Source: Vanilla planifolia
Taxonomy: Eukaryota; Streptophyta; Magnoliopsida; Asparagales; Orchidaceae
Reading direction: 5' to 3'
NCBI GenBank assembly: GCA_023846275.1
Contig: CM043875.1
Coordinates: forward strand, 1 to 64,000
DNA length: 64,000 nucleotides
Within the stretch, counting starts at the first letter, position 1; every line of letters begins with the position of its first letter. The notes below the pieces were generated by a model. It was not told where the DNA came from. It saw nothing but the letters and a program-made list of their open reading frames with translations, and did not search any database. The position numbers and the translations under genes were made by a program. This document shows, in pieces, positions 52,515-64,000 of the stretch.

Positions 52515-55136
52515 CAAAGTTATATAAAACTGTTATAGTCATTTATTAACTATATTTTTTATTTTAAAATCCTAAATTTTATTTGTTGATCACGCAATAA
52601 TAACTTAGTCTAGAAGGTTTAGAAAAGAATAAAATTATCAAATATCTAATTTTTTTCTCATAAATAATTATATAAAAATCAAAAAAGTTTAATTTGTTTT
52701 ACAAATATAATTTAATATATATATATATATATATATTAATTCCTTATGCTAAAAATTAAAAATTACAATTTAACGATTTCTTATGGGTGACATATATAAA
52801 TATATGTGTAATAAATAGGTTAAATATAAAATTTTTAAATTTAAGAAGATCCACTACAAATCTATAACATCTGATATAAATTCAATAAATTAACAATGAT
52901 TGCATGTTAACAATATATGAAAATATCAAAACATAACTCTTTTTAATATCTCATTTAAATTAAGTTATTAAACTATGATAAAAATTTATTTTTCATAATT
53001 CTATTGTGCCAACCAAATCATAATCTAATAAAATTTAATTTAAACATTGGACAAAATAGACAAGAAAAGCAACCAAAATATTACATAAATATCCACGTTA
53101 TTTCTTTTATAATTTAATTCATTATATAGTCAATAAAAAAAATAACATGATAAAGGAAATCATATGAGCATCGATTTCTTAAGATTATTTGGTTGATTTC
53201 GCAAATACGTTTATTTTAATTTAAATCTCAAAAAGAAAACGATACGCCTAATACCTTTCATAACTTTTTTTAATAATTATTAATATTTTGTAAAAACATA
53301 TCTTATAAATAAATATTATTTTTTTCTCTCCATCTTTTTATTCCTTCTATTTTTCTTTTAGATATAGCATAAAACTATCACGTCCAAGCATACGCTTTAG
53401 TGAAGCATTGAAATTGCCTGAGTTTGAAGAAGTCTCTTAAATCAATAGCTTTCGATTTGGCGCAAGCGTGAATAATGGTATACTACAAATAATAAACAAT
53501 TCATTCATTTGAGAATTATCCAAATAATGTTCTAATTAATGTATGATTTAAAATTAATTAAAAAGTTATTAACGAAGGCAACGCTTTCAACTCAACAGTC
53601 TTATTAACGTTGAAGCTGAAATACGAAATTATTGTTGTCATAAAATTTTCGACTTCACTTTGAAAAACTTAATTCACTATATTAGTATAATTTTATTTGA
53701 TGAAAGATTCATTTTGTTATTATTAAGTTCATGCTACATTTTAAAAATTTTATATAAATATTTTTTAAATCTTAATTATTTGGACATGAAAAGTACTTGT
53801 TAAAAAAAGAAATGAATGATATTTTTAACAATTAGACTTTCTTTTACTAAATTTAGTATTTTCCATGCATAATTTAATATACAAATATTAATTTGTATTT
53901 ATTTTATAATTTTTTTTAAAAATTTATTATAATTATCATTGAAATTGATTTAAAATTATTGTCATGCTTTGTTTCGTAATTAAAAAAAGACATTTTAGTC
54001 AACGATGCGCATATCTTCTTCTGGATTTCACACCAGAACTACAATCGTGTAAAACGATTTGTAACGACATTAAAGCGAGGCAAAAATCTCGAGTTAACGT
54101 CGCAGAATTTTTTCGAGAACAGATAATTATGAGGGTAATTAATTTAGTAATATGTATATAAAACATACTGTACAAAAAAAAAGATACAAAGTAACAAAAC
54201 TCTTAAAACATACAACTATTTTATTAATGTTTATCGATTATCGAACTATGCAAATAACTATTAAAAATAATTGTTCCTTTTACATATTTTCAACATCTCG
54301 ATTTTTTTGTATGATAAAATTTTATTTTTTATTTTTCTTTTATTCTTATTATTTTTGCTGAAATAGATTTGAATAAAATAAAATTGACATAAAATAACTT
54401 AAATTCTTAATTTTAAAAAATTAAAGTTTGAATCATATAAGTCGTCGTATTTAAAAATAATAATTCTTTTGAAATTTATATAATTATTTTTTTGTTAATT
54501 TATATTATTTTAAAACTATATAAAATTAGCTTAATAAATAATTTAATAGTTTTAATCATGAGGTTCATGATTTAATATAAATATTTACATAAAACTCAAA
54601 TCATTAATTTATTCATAAATAAGAGTTTACATTTATTTTAAAATTTCTTTTAAAAACTGACGCGTACTGTTTATTTTTTTCAAAACCTCGGAAAAACAAA
54701 AAAAGAATTCGGACGGCTTTTTTTTTATTTTTGTCCGCACAATACATTTACAGCGTGATTATAGGATCTTCGGCATAAACGGCATTATGCGGACGCCGAA
54801 AATGGCCAAAATCCGTGAGCCAACACTCACGCTTTTCCAGCGAAATTGCCGAATCGGAAGGGGCGTTCTGATTTACAAGGTCGCATAGACATATTATGCG
54901 GAAACGGCAAAATAACGAAAGCGGAAAATATGCCACATTTTTTTATTATTGTCGGGATTAACGTAAAATGCCGATAAATCTCGTAAATATTTGCCTGTTT
55001 TATTTTTTAAACATTTAGGATTTTGAGTAAGACGTTTCCTAAATTTTTTTTTTATTAGTAAAGTATTAAAGCAAACTAAAATATAATTTCTTATCAAAAT
55101 TTTAAACATATAATATTTTTTTAAAATATATTATTT
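52515..55136 (+). repeat. Unit 21 (class A2), 2,622 bp
   Basis: Same length as unit 20 and appears the same by eye. Confidence 0.97.
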
Positions 55137-57757
55137 CAAAGTTATATAAAACTGTTATAGTCATTTATTAACTATATTTTTTATTTTAAAATCCTAAATT
55201 TTATTTGTTGATCACGCAATAATAACTTAGTCTAGAAGGTTTAGAAAAGAATAAAATTATCAAATATCTAATTTTTTTCTCATAAATAATTATATAAAAA
55301 TCAAAAAAGTTTAATTTGTTTTACAAATATAATTTAATATATATATATATATATATATTAATTCCTTATGCTAAAAATTAAAAATTACAATTTAACGATT
55401 TCTTATGGGTGACATATATAAATATATGTGTAATAAATAGGTTAAATATAAAATTTTTAAATTTAAGAAGATCCACTACAAATCTATAACATCTGATATA
55501 AATTCAATAAATTAACAATGATTGCATGTTAACAATATATGAAAATATCAAAACATAACTCTTTTTAATATCTCATTTAAATTAAGTTATTAAACTATGA
55601 TAAAAATTTATTTTTCATAATTCTATTGTGCCAACCAAATCATAATCTAATAAAATTTAATTTAAACATTGGACAAAATAGACAAGAAAAGCAACCAAAA
55701 TATTACATAAATATCCACGTTATTTCTTTTATAATTTAATTCATTATATAGTCAATAAAAAAAATAACATGATAAAGGAAATCATATGAGCATCGATTTC
55801 TTAAGATTATTTGGTTGATTTCGCAAATACGTTTATTTTAATTTAAATCTCAAAAAGAAAACGATACGCCTAATACCTTTCATAACTTTTTTTAATAATT
55901 ATTAATATTTTGTAAAAACATATCTTATAAATAAATATTATTTTTTTCTCTCCATCTTTTTATTCCTTCTATTTTTCTTTTAGATATAGCATAAAACTAT
56001 CACGTCCAAGCATACGCTTTAGTGAAGCATTGAAATTGCCTGAGTTTGAAGAAGTCTCTTAAATCAATAGCTTTCGATTTGGCGCAAGCGTGAATAATGG
56101 TATACTACAAATAATAAACAATTCATTCATTTGAGAATTATCCAAATAATGTTCTAATTAATGTATGATTTAAAATTAATTAAAAAGTTATTAACGAAGG
56201 CAACGCTTTCAACTCAACAGTCTTATTAACGTTGAAGCTGAAATACGAAATTATTGTTGTCATAAAATTTTCGACTTCACTTTGAAAAACTTAATTCACT
56301 ATATTAGTATAATTTTATTTGATGAAAGATTCATTTTGTTATTATTAAGTTCATGCTACATTTTAAAAATTTTATATAAATATTTTTTAAATCTTAATTA
56401 TTTGGACATGAAAAGTACTTGTTAAAAAAAGAAATGAATGATATTTTTAACAATTAGACTTTCTTTTACTAAATTTAGTATTTTCCATGCATAATTTAAT
56501 ATACAAATATTAATTTGTATTTATTTTATAATTTTTTTTAAAAATTTATTATAATTATCATTGAAATTGATTTAAAATTATTGTCATGCTTTGTTTCGTA
56601 ATTAAAAAAAGACATTTTAGTCAACGATGCGCATATCTTCTTCTGGATTTCACACCAGAACTACAATCGTGTAAAACGATTTGTAACGACATTAAAGCGA
56701 GGCAAAAATCTCGAGTTAACGTCGCAGAATTTTTTCGAGAACAGATAATTATGAGGGTAATTAATTTAGTAATATGTATATAAAACATACTGTACAAAAA
56801 AAAAGATACAAAGTAACAAAACTCTTAAAACATACAACTATTTTATTAATGTTTATCGATTATCGAACTATGCAAATAACTATTAAAAATAATTGTTCCT
56901 TTTACATATTTTCAACATCTCGATTTTTTTGTATGATAAAATTTTATTTTTTATTTTTCTTTTATTCTTATTATTTTTGCTGAAATAGATTTGAATAAAA
57001 TAAAATTGACATAAAATAACTTAAATTCTTAATTTTAAAAAATTAAAGTTTGAATCATATAAGTCGTCGTATTTAAAAATAATAATTCTTTTGAAATTTA
57101 TATAATTATTTTTTTGTTAATTTATATTATTTTAAAACTATATAAAATTAGCTTAATAAATAATTTAATAGTTTTAATCATGAGGTTCATGATTTAATAT
57201 AAATATTTACATAAAACTCAAATCATTAATTTATTCATAAATAAGAGTTTACATTTATTTTAAAATTTCTTTTAAAAACTGACGCGTACTGTTTATTTTT
57301 TTCAAAACCTCGGAAAAACAAAAAAAGAATTCGGACGGCTTTTTTTTTATTTTTGTCCGCACAATACATTTACAGCGTGATTATAGGATCTTCGGCATAA
57401 ACGGCATTATGCGGACGCCGAAAATGGCCAAAATCCGTGAGCCAACACTCACGCTTTTCCAGCGAAATTGCCGAATCGGAAGGGGCGTTCTGATTTACAA
57501 GGTCGCATAGACATATTATGCGGAAACGGCAAAATAACGAAAGCGGAAAATATGCCACATTTTTTTATTATTGTCGGGATTAACGTAAAATGCGGATAAA
57601 TCTCGTAAATATTTGCCTGTTTTATTTTTTAAACATTTAGGATTTTGAGTAAGACGTTTCCTAAATTTTTTTTTTATTAGAAAGTATTAAAGCAAACTAA
57701 AATATAATTTCTTATCAAAATTTTAAACATATAATATTTTTTTAAAATATATTATTT
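55137..57757 (+). repeat. Unit 22 (class A2), 2,621 bp
   Basis: As units 20-21 in the front. The end has ATGCGGATAA and a one-base deletion (ATTAGAAAG for ATTAGTAAAG) near 57678, shared only with unit 24. Confidence 0.97.
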
Positions 57758-60379
57758 CAAAGTTATATAAAACTGTTATAGTCATTTATTAACTATATTT
57801 TTTATTTTAAAATCCTAAATTTTATTTGTTGATCACGCAATAATAACTTAGTCTAGAAGGTTTAGAAAAGAATAAAATTATCAAATATCTAAATTTTTTC
57901 TCATAAATAATTATATAAAAATCAAAAAAGTTTAATTTGTTTTACAAATATAATTTAATATATATATATATATATATATTAATTCCTTATGCTAAAAATT
58001 AAAAATTACAATTTAACGATTTCTTATGGGTGACATATATAAATATATGTGTAATAAATAGGTTAAATATAAAATTTTTAAATTTAAGAAGATCCACTAC
58101 AAATCTATAACATCTGATATAAATTCAATAAATTAACAATGATTGCATGTTAACAATATATGAAAATATCAAAACATAACTCTTTTTAATATCTCATTTA
58201 AATTAAGTTATTAAACTATGATAAAAATTTATTTTTCATAATTCTATTGTGCCAACCAAATCATAATCTAATAAAATTTAATTTAAACATTGGACAAAAT
58301 AGACAAGAAAAGCAACCAAAATATTACATAAATATCCACGTTATTTCTTTTATAATTTAATTCATTATATAGTCAATAAAAAAAATAACATGATAAAGGA
58401 AATCATATGAGCATCGATTTCCTAAGATTATTTGCTTGATTTCGCAAATACGTTTATTTTAATTTAAATCTCAAAAAGAAAACGATACGCCTAATACCTT
58501 TCATAACTTTTTTTAATAATTATTAATATTTTGTAAAAACATATCTTATAAATAAATATTATTTTTTTCTCTCCATCTTTTTATTCCTTCTATTTTTCTT
58601 TTAGAAATAGCATAAAACTATCACGTCCAAGCATACGCTTTAGTGAAGCATTGAAATTGCCTGAGTTTGAAGAAGTCTCTTAAATCAATAGCTTTCGATT
58701 TGGCGCAAGCGTGAATAATGGTATACTACAAATAATAAACAATTCATTCATTTGAGAATTATCCAAATAATGTTCTAATTAATGTATGATTTAAAATTAA
58801 TTAAAAAGTTATTAACGAAGGCAACGCTTTCAACTCAACAGTCTTATTAACGTTGAAGCTGAAATACGAAATTATTGTTGTCATAAAATTTTCGACTTCA
58901 CTTTGAAAAACTTAATTCACTATATTAGTATAATTTTATTTGATGAAAGATTCATTTTGTTATTATTAAGTTCATGCTACATTTTAAAAATTTTATATAA
59001 ATATTTTTTAAATCTTAATTATTTGGACATGAAAAGTACATGTTAAAAAAAGAAATGAATGATATTTTTAACAATTAGACTTTCTTTTACTAAATTTAGT
59101 ATTTTCCATGCATAATTTAATATACAAATATTAATTTGTATTTATTTTATAATTTTTTTTAAAAATTTATTATAATTATCATTGAAATTGATTTAAAATT
59201 ATTGTCATGCTTTGTTTCGTAATTAAAAAAAGACATTTTAGTCAACGATGCGCATATCTTCTTCTGGATTTCACACCAGAACTACAATCGTGTAAAACGA
59301 TTTGTAACGACATTAAAGCGAGGCAAAAATCTCGAGTTAACGTCGCAGAATTTTTTCGAGAACAGATAATTATGAGGGTAATTAATTTAGTAATATGTAT
59401 ATAAAACATACTGTACAAAAAAAAAAGATACAAAGTAACAAAACTCTTAAAACATACAACTATTTTATTAATGTTTATTGATTATCGAACTATGCAAATA
59501 ACTATTAAAAATAATTGTTCCTTTTACATATTTTCAACATCTCGATTTTTTTGTATGATAAAATCTATTTTTTATTTTTCTTTTATTCTTATTATTTTTG
59601 CTGAAATAGATTTGAATAAAATAAAATTGACATAAAATAACTTAAATTCTTAATTTTAAAAAATTAAAGTTTGAATCATATAAGTCGTCGTATTTAAAAA
59701 TAATAATTCTTTTGAAATTTATATAATTATTTTTTTGTTAATTTATATTATTTTAAAACTATATAAAATTAGCTTAATAAATAATTTAATAGTTTTAATC
59801 ATGAGGTTCATGATTTAATATAAATATTTACATAAAACTCAAATCATTAATTTATTCATAAATAAGAGTTTACATTTATTTTAAAATTTCTTTTAAAAAC
59901 TGACGCGTACTGTTTATTTTTTTCAAAACCTCGGAAAAACAAAAAAAGAATTCGGACGGCTTTTTTTTTATTTTTGTCCGCACAATACATTTACAGCGTG
60001 ATTATAGGATCTTCGGCATAAACGGCATTATGCGGACGCCGAAAATGGCCAAAATCCGTGAGCCAACACTCACGCTTTTCCAGCGAAATTGCCGAATCGG
60101 AAGGGGCGTTCTGATTTACAAGGTCGCATAGACATATTATGCGGAAACGGCAAAATAACGAAAGCGGAAAATATGCCACATTTTTTTATTATTGTCGGGA
60201 TTAACGTAAAATGCCGATAAATCTCGTAAATATTTGCCTGTTTTATTTTTTAAACATTTAGGATTTTGAGTAAGACGTTTCCTAAATTTTTTTTTTATTA
60301 GTAAAGTATTAAAGCAAACTAAAATATAATTTCTTATCAAAATTTTAAACATATAATATTTTTTTAAAATATATTATTT
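57758..60379 (+). repeat. Unit 23 (class A2), 2,622 bp
   Basis: It has TCTAAATTTTTTC, TTTCCTAAG (units 23-25 only), TAGAAATAG, ACATGTT, ATGCCGATAA and ATTAGTAAAG. This is one phase of the right-end dimer. Confidence 0.97.
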
Positions 60380-63000
60380 CAAAGTTATATAAAACTGTTA
60401 TAGTCATTTATTAACTATATTTTTTATTTTAAAATCCTAAATTTTATTTGTTGATCACGCAATAATAACTTAGTCTAGAAGGTTTAGAAAAGAATAAAAT
60501 TATCAAATATCTAATTTTTTTCTCATAAATAATTATATAAAAATCAAAAAAGTTTAATTTGTTTTACAAATATAATTTAATATATATATATATATATATA
60601 TTAATTCCTTATGCTAAAAATTAAAAATTACAATTTAACGATTTCTTATGGGTGACATATATAAATATATGTGTAATAAATAGGTTAAATATAAAATTTT
60701 TAAATTTAAGAAGATCCACTACAAATCTATAACATCTGATATAAATTCAATAAATTAACAATGATTGCATGTTAACAATATATGAAAATATCAAAACATA
60801 ACTCTTTTTAATATCTCATTTAAATTAAGTTATTAAACTATGATAAAAATTTATTTTTCATAATTCTATTGTGCCAACCAAATCATAATCTAATAAAATT
60901 TAATTTAAACATTGGACAAAATAGACAAGAAAAGCAACCAAAATATTACATAAATATCCACGTTATTTCTTTTATAATTTAATTCATTATATAGTCAATA
61001 AAAAAAATAACATGATAAAGGAAATCATATGAGCATCGATTTCCTAAGATTATTTGCTTGATTTCGCAAATACGTTTATTTTAATTTAAATCTCAAAAAG
61101 AAAACGATACGCCTAATACCTTTCATAACTTTTTTTAATAATTATTAATATTTTGTAAAAACATATCTTATAAATAAATATTATTTTTTTCTCTCCATCT
61201 TTTTATTCCTTCTATTTTTCTTTTAGAAATAGCATAAAACTATCACGTCCAAGCATACGCTTTAGTGAAGCATTGAAATTGCCTGAGTTTGAAGAAGTCT
61301 CTTAAATCAATAGCTTTCGATTTGGCGCAAGCGTGAATAATGGTATACTACAAATAATAAACAATTCATTCATTTGAGAATTATCCAAATAATGTTCTAA
61401 TTAATGTATGATTTAAAATTAATTAAAAAGTTATTAACGAAGGCAACGCTTTCAACTCAACAGTCTTATTAACGTTGAAGCTGAAATACGAAATTATTGT
61501 TGTCATAAAATTTTCGACTTCACTTTGAAAAACTTAATTCACTATATTAGTATAATTTTATTTGATGAAAGATTCATTTTGTTATTATTAAGTTCATGCT
61601 ACATTTTAAAAATTTTATATAAATATTTTTTAAATCTTAATTATTTGGACATGAAAAGTACATGTTAAAAAAAGAAATGAATGATATTTTTAACAATTAG
61701 ACTTTCTTTTACTAAATTTAGTATTTTCCATGCATAATTTAATATACAAATATTAATTTGTATTTATTTTATAATTTTTTTTAAAAATTTATTATAATTA
61801 TCATTGAAATTGATTTAAAATTATTGTCATGCTTTGTTTCGTAATTAAAAAAAGACATTTTAGTCAACGATGCGCATATCTTCTTCTGGATTTCACACCA
61901 GAACTACAATCGTGTAAAACGATTTGTAACGACATTAAAGCGAGGCAAAAATCTCGAGTTAACGTCGCAGAATTTTTTCGAGAACAGATAATTATGAGGG
62001 TAATTAATTTAGTAATATGTATATAAAACATACTGTACAAAAAAAAAAGATACAAAGTAACAAAACTCTTAAAACATACAACTATTTTATTAATGTTTAT
62101 TGATTATCGAACTATGCAAATAACTATTAAAAATAATTGTTCCTTTTACATATTTTCAACATCTCGATTTTTTTGTATGATAAAATCTATTTTTTATTTT
62201 TCTTTTATTCTTATTATTTTTGCTGAAATAGATTTGAATAAAATAAAATTGACATAAAATAACTTAAATTCTTAATTTTAAAAAATTAAAGTTTGAATCA
62301 TATAAGTCGTCGTATTTAAAAATAATAATTCTTTTGAAATTTATATAATTATTTTTTTGTTAATTTATATTATTTTAAAACTATATAAAATTAGCTTAAT
62401 AAATAATTTAATAGTTTTAATCATGAGGTTCATGATTTAATATAAATATTTACATAAAACTCAAATCATTAATTTATTCATAAATAAGAGTTTACATTTA
62501 TTTTAAAATTTCTTTTAAAAACTGACGCGTACTGTTTATTTTTTTCAAAACCTCGGAAAAACAAAAAAAGAATTCGGACGGCTTTTTTTTTATTTTTGTC
62601 CGCACAATACATTTACAGCGTGATTATAGGATCTTCGGCATAAACGGCATTATGCGGACGCCGAAAATGGCCAAAATCCGTGAGCCAACACTCACGCTTT
62701 TCCAGCGAAATTGCCGAATCGGAAGGGGCGTTCTGATTTACAAGGTCGCATAGACATATTATGCGGAAACGGCAAAATAACGAAAGCGGAAAATATGCCA
62801 CATTTTTTTATTATTGTCGGGATTAACGTAAAATGCGGATAAATCTCGTAAATATTTGCCTGTTTTATTTTTTAAACATTTAGGATTTTGAGTAAGACGT
62901 TTCCTAAATTTTTTTTTTATTAGAAAGTATTAAAGCAAACTAAAATATAATTTCTTATCAAAATTTTAAACATATAATATTTTTTTAAAATATATTATTT
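60380..63000 (+). repeat. Unit 24 (class A2), 2,621 bp
   Basis: It has TCTAATTTTTTTC, TTTCCTAAG, ATGCGGATAA and ATTAGAAAG. This is the other phase of the right-end dimer. Confidence 0.97.
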
Positions 63001-64000
63001 CAAAGTTATATAAAACTGTTATAGTCATTTATTAACTATATTTTTTATTTTAAAATCCTAAATTTTATTTGTTGATCACGCAATAATAACTTAGTCTAGA
63101 AGGTTTAGAAAAGAATAAAATTATCAAATATCTAAATTTTTTCTCATAAATAATTATATAAAAATCAAAAAAGTTTAATTTGTTTTACAAATATAATTTA
63201 ATATATATATATATATATATATTAATTCCTTATGCTAAAAATTAAAAATTACAATTTAACGATTTCTTATGGGTGACATATATAAATATATGTGTAATAA
63301 ATAGGTTAAATATAAAATTTTTAAATTTAAGAAGATCCACTACAAATCTATAACATCTGATATAAATTCAATAAATTAACAATGATTGCATGTTAACAAT
63401 ATATGAAAATATCAAAACATAACTCTTTTTAATATCTCATTTAAATTAAGTTATTAAACTATGATAAAAATTTATTTTTCATAATTCTATTGTGCCAACC
63501 AAATCATAATCTAATAAAATTTAATTTAAACATTGGACAAAATAGACAAGAAAAGCAACCAAAATATTACATAAATATCCACGTTATTTCTTTTATAATT
63601 TAATTCATTATATAGTCAATAAAAAAAATAACATGATAAAGGAAATCATATGAGCATCGATTTCCTAAGATTATTTGCTTGATTTCGCAAATACGTTTAT
63701 TTTAATTTAAATCTCAAAAAGAAAACGATACGCCTAATACCTTTCATAACTTTTTTTAATAATTATTAATATTTTGTAAAAACATATCTTATAAATAAAT
63801 ATTATTTTTTTCTCTCCATCTTTTTATTCCTTCTATTTTTCTTTTAGAAATAGCATAAAACTATCACGTCCAAGCATACGCTTTAGTGAAGCATTGAAAT
63901 TGCCTGAGTTTGAAGAAGTCTCTTAAATCAATAGCTTTCGATTTGGCGCAAGCGTGAATAATGGTATACTACAAATAATAAACAATTCATTCATTTGAGA
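63001..64000 (+). repeat. Unit 25 (class A2), partial, 1,000 bp
   Basis: The first 1,000 bases of a further unit, cut by the window edge. It has TCTAAATTTTTTC and TTTCCTAAG as in unit 23, and (AT)11. Confidence 0.97.

Larger units (their letters stand above)
57758..63000. repeat. Dimeric higher-order repeat, period 5,243 bp
   Basis: Three markers alternate: CTAAATTTT / CTAATTTTT at the front (units 23, 24, 25: long, short, long), ATGCCGATAA / ATGCGGATAA near the end (units 22, 23, 24: CGG, CCG, CGG), and ATTAGAAAG / ATTAGTAAAG (units 22, 23, 24: deleted, full, deleted). Back of 22 plus front of 23 therefore matches back of 24 plus front of 25. Confidence 0.7.
1..64000. repeat. Macrosatellite array, 2.62-kb unit, about 24.4 copies
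   Basis: The whole window repeats one unit head to tail in one orientation with no foreign sequence between units. The anchor CAAAGTTATA starts at 21, 2641, 5267, 7892, 10517, 13143, 15766, 18389, 21012, 23638, 26264, 28892, 31522, 34146, 36770, 39394, 42018, 44641, 47265, 49893, 52515, 55137, 57758, 60380 and 63001. Unit lengths run from 2,620 to 2,630; much of the spread comes from an internal (AT)n tract and A or T runs. The phase of the unit is arbitrary, because no natural boundary such as terminal inverted repeats or a target-site duplication is visible. A concatemer of an extrachromosomal circle would look similar, but the ordered change of unit classes favours a chromosomal array. Confidence 0.98.
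49050..64000. other. Class A2 block
   Basis: From the back of unit 19 onward the units return to A-type markers, but keep B-like bases at some sites (GCTAAAAATTAAAA, GTATATAAAAC, and in units 20-22 TAGATATAG and ACTTGTT). This fits repeated exchange between A and B units. Confidence 0.8.

Noticed and set aside
1468-62801. Recurring short ORFs of 62-79 codons as real genes
   Set aside because: They repeat once per unit on both strands and overlap each other. Frames after the A run at about 1679 change with its length, the 71-codon minus frame is broken by indels in four units, and substitutions in the 65-codon frame all change residues. No known domain is seen.
1-64000. CRISPR array or other prokaryotic repeat system
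   Set aside because: The unit is 2.6 kb with no short repeat and unique spacer pattern, and there are no associated genes or operons.
1-64000. rRNA gene array, or spacer of one; tRNA or snRNA cluster
   Set aside because: No conserved rRNA stretch is recognisable in the unit, and I could not find tRNA cloverleaf elements or the known ends of U1, U2, U4, U5 or U6 RNA. A covariance-model search would settle it.
1-64000. Kinetoplast minicircle concatemer
   Set aside because: The unit size and AT content fit, but I do not see the conserved minicircle replication 12-mer (GGGGTTGGTGTA) or its complement, and the ordered unit classes fit a chromosomal array better.
1-64000. Transposon or LTR element as the unit
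   Set aside because: No terminal inverted repeats, long terminal repeats, target-site duplications, transposase or reverse transcriptase motifs are visible. A very old non-autonomous element cannot be excluded.
1-64000. Telomeric repeats
   Set aside because: No runs of TTAGG, TTAGGG, TTTAGGG or similar are present.

Overview
The window is one uninterrupted head-to-tail array of a single AT-rich repeat unit of about 2.62 kb. I anchored units on a fixed motif (CAAAGTTATA). There are 24 complete units from 21 to 63000, a 20-base tail of a preceding unit at 1-20, and the first 1,000 bases of a 25th unit at 63001-64000. Complete units are 2,620 to 2,630 bases long. Neighbouring units look almost identical, and the most different classes differ at only a few dozen sites plus small indels. 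The array leaves the window at both ends, so its full size and flanks are not visible.

This is most likely chromosomal satellite or macrosatellite DNA of a eukaryote with an AT-rich genome, for example an arthropod, a nematode or a protist. The sequence does not say which. I find no recognisable protein gene, tRNA, rRNA, transposase, reverse transcriptase, CRISPR array or prokaryotic operon. All ATG-started reading frames are 62-79 codons or shorter. They recur once per unit, lie in the less AT-rich parts, and change with homopolymer slippage or single indels.

Each unit has the same internal layout, given here in unit 1 coordinates. First comes AT-rich DNA with an (AT)n microsatellite (221-240). 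A pyrimidine-rich tract is followed by a less AT-rich, exon-like stretch (865-985). An almost invariant AT-rich core follows (1078-1470). Next is a cluster of small dyads overlapping a 65-codon frame (1484-1630), then AT-rich DNA with a perfect dyad (2058-2076). The unit ends in a CpG-containing, comparatively GC-rich island with stacked inverted repeats (2165-2480) and an AT-rich linker.

Along the array the units form ordered sequence classes: class A1 (units 1 to front of 8), a mosaic class B1 (back of 8 to front of 12), class B2 (back of 12 to front of 19), and class A2 (back of 19 to 25). Units 8, 12 and 19 change class inside the unit, as expected from unequal crossing over and gene conversion. 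At the right end three markers alternate with a two-unit period of 5,243 bases, a young higher-order repeat.

The most interesting leads are: (i) three segments on the + strand, each preceded by an AG that could be a splice acceptor and each open in at least one frame, which may be gene fragments caught in the satellite; (ii) dyads whose stems are kept while loops vary between classes; (iii) uneven divergence along the unit; (iv) the class mosaic and dimeric higher-order structure. None proves a function.
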